A DNA stretch of 33,239 nucleotides. It comes from an uncultured Oscillospiraceae bacterium (GTDB lineage: Bacteria; Bacillota; Clostridia; Oscillospirales; Acutalibacteraceae). Positions 32,610 to 33,239 of this stretch are shown one piece after another. The stretch's first letter is position 1. Each line of letters starts with the position of its first letter. The stretch is from positions 1 to 33,239 of the forward strand of contig URCA01000040.1 of the NCBI GenBank assembly GCA_900546265.1, in the 5' to 3' direction. The position numbers were made by a program, and so were the translations under genes. The notes beneath the pieces were generated by a model, which did no database searches, had not been told where the DNA came from, and saw only the letters and a list, made by a program, of their open reading frames with translations.

Positions 32610-33239
32610 CCCGCACCCCTTCTTTTCTTTTTCTAGAAAAAGAAAAGAAGGGGGAGAAAAGAAAAAGCCTGGCCAACAGACGCGCAGGAAAAGGACACGT
32701 CGAATTTTTCTGTTCTATCAACTAGAGATTGCGATCGCGCCCAAGGGCGCTTTAGTTCGCAACAGCGCCTATCTACCGGGAAGCGTGTCCTTTTCCCGCG
32801 CTACGAGCGCGCTAACGCGCGTAGTATACTTGAGCGATCACCCAAATTGTACAATCCGGTGGGGTCTCCCCGTCTTAAGACGGCGAGCCCTATCAATCAA
32901 AATAAGATAATCCCCCGCTTGCGGCTACCTTCTACGGATCCCGTATGGGCTCGGCGGCCTAAGCCGGCGAGACCGGCAAGGGCAGAGCGTCCCCCTTTGT
33001 CTCTTTGTTCTCCTTGTGCAGCGGAGCCCCTGGGGAGTTGGTCGCCCGACTTTTCGGTGCGTGTGGTGACGCAGGCGCGAGGCGGGGCTGGTAGAAAGCA
33101 GAACGGGCTACCGCGGCAACTAGCGGGCGTACCTATGGCGACACGAGCGCTAAAAGTTTGTATTTCCCTTGCGGGAGATCGAAGCCCGCAGCGACACAGG
33201 GGTTGCCGCGAGGCAGAGAGTGGGTCTCCCCCCGCCGGA
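32610..33239 (-). repeat. Large non-coding repeat element, copy 2 (inverted, truncated by the window edge)
   Basis: Reads as the reverse complement of copy 1 from its inner end up to the part matching about 75 of copy 1; the last 70 or so bases, including the outer terminal repeat, would lie beyond the window. The inner terminal repeat contains a perfect 38-base palindrome (32616-32653) centred on CTAG. Differences from copy 1 fall mainly in loops. Exceptions in stems are often paired: GGCAG/CTGCC of copy 1 is GGTAG/CTACC here, and TTGCGC/GCGCAA is TTGCGA/TCGCAA. At the place of the T/A-rich hairpin 135-149 of copy 1, copy 2 has a different hairpin with a GCAA loop (33165-33176). Confidence 0.9.
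32682..32824 (-). ncRNA. Candidate structured RNA domain of the repeat element, copy 2
   Basis: Counterpart of 494-637. The 18-base stem is formed by 32784-32801 and 32682-32699. The G-T pair of copy 1 at 529/625 is a full G-C pair here. The inner TTGCGA/TCGCAA stem (32729-32734 with 32757-32762) and the GCGCC-CTTG-GGCGC hairpin (32737-32750, read in the sense direction) are retained with altered sequence. The direction of transcription is inferred from copy 1. Confidence 0.5.

Overview
The window is about 33 kb of GC-rich DNA whose gene content fits a high-GC, anaerobic, gut-type member of the Clostridia (Oscillospiraceae/Ruminococcaceae-like). The reasons are strong AGGAGG ribosome binding sites, Gram-positive lipoprotein signals, a clostridial-type PRPP synthetase, a DUF1836 regulator, a NadA/NadB/NadC operon, a lipoprotein serpin and an MtaA-like methyltransferase. 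The taxonomic call is an inference from protein character; there is no rRNA in the window.

Layout. (1) 1-1034 has no protein gene. It holds a non-coding element of about 710 bp with 60-bp terminal inverted repeats, followed by short palindromic repeats and a terminator. A second copy of the element lies inverted at 32610-33239 and runs off the right edge. (2) 1035-6089: response regulator, histidine kinase, ABC ATPase and FtsX-type permease, a two-component/ABC export module with a palindromic operator before the transporter. (3) 6354-8064: rpsB-tsf with its own promoter, a leader hairpin and a terminator. (4) 8253-10520: membrane protein with degenerate GGDEF and intact EAL domains. (5) 10601-16249: Ogt-type DNA repair protein, AbgT-family transporter, GH78-like glycosidase and a lipoprotein serpin, as single units. 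(6) 16253-16490: two identical terminator hairpins around a small MITE-like insert. (7) 16493-20757, minus strand: zinc-ribbon membrane protein, DUF975 protein, flotillin, NfeD-like protein and a DUF1836 regulator. (8) 21166-23584: amino-acid ABC transporter. (9) 23643-28193, minus strand: prs-nadA-nadB-nadC, de novo NAD synthesis from aspartate together with the enzyme that makes the PRPP used by NadC. (10) 28519-31238: HflX, PPK2 and a small membrane protein. (11) 31298-32311, minus strand: an MtaA/CmuA-like methyltransferase.

Two observations stand out. First, the two copies of the non-coding element differ mainly in loops, and several stem differences are paired (C-G in one copy, T-A or A-T in the other) or preserve G-U pairs in one reading direction. 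This is the signature of a large folded RNA. Second, the solute-binding protein at 21166-22050 looks circularly permuted: the segment that normally ends this family sits directly behind the lipoprotein signal, and the ORF stops where that segment would normally begin.

Most of the rest is ordinary core and accessory metabolism. Terminators and promoters are listed where the hairpin or hexamers are clear. No tRNA, rRNA, CRISPR array, transposase or phage gene was recognised.
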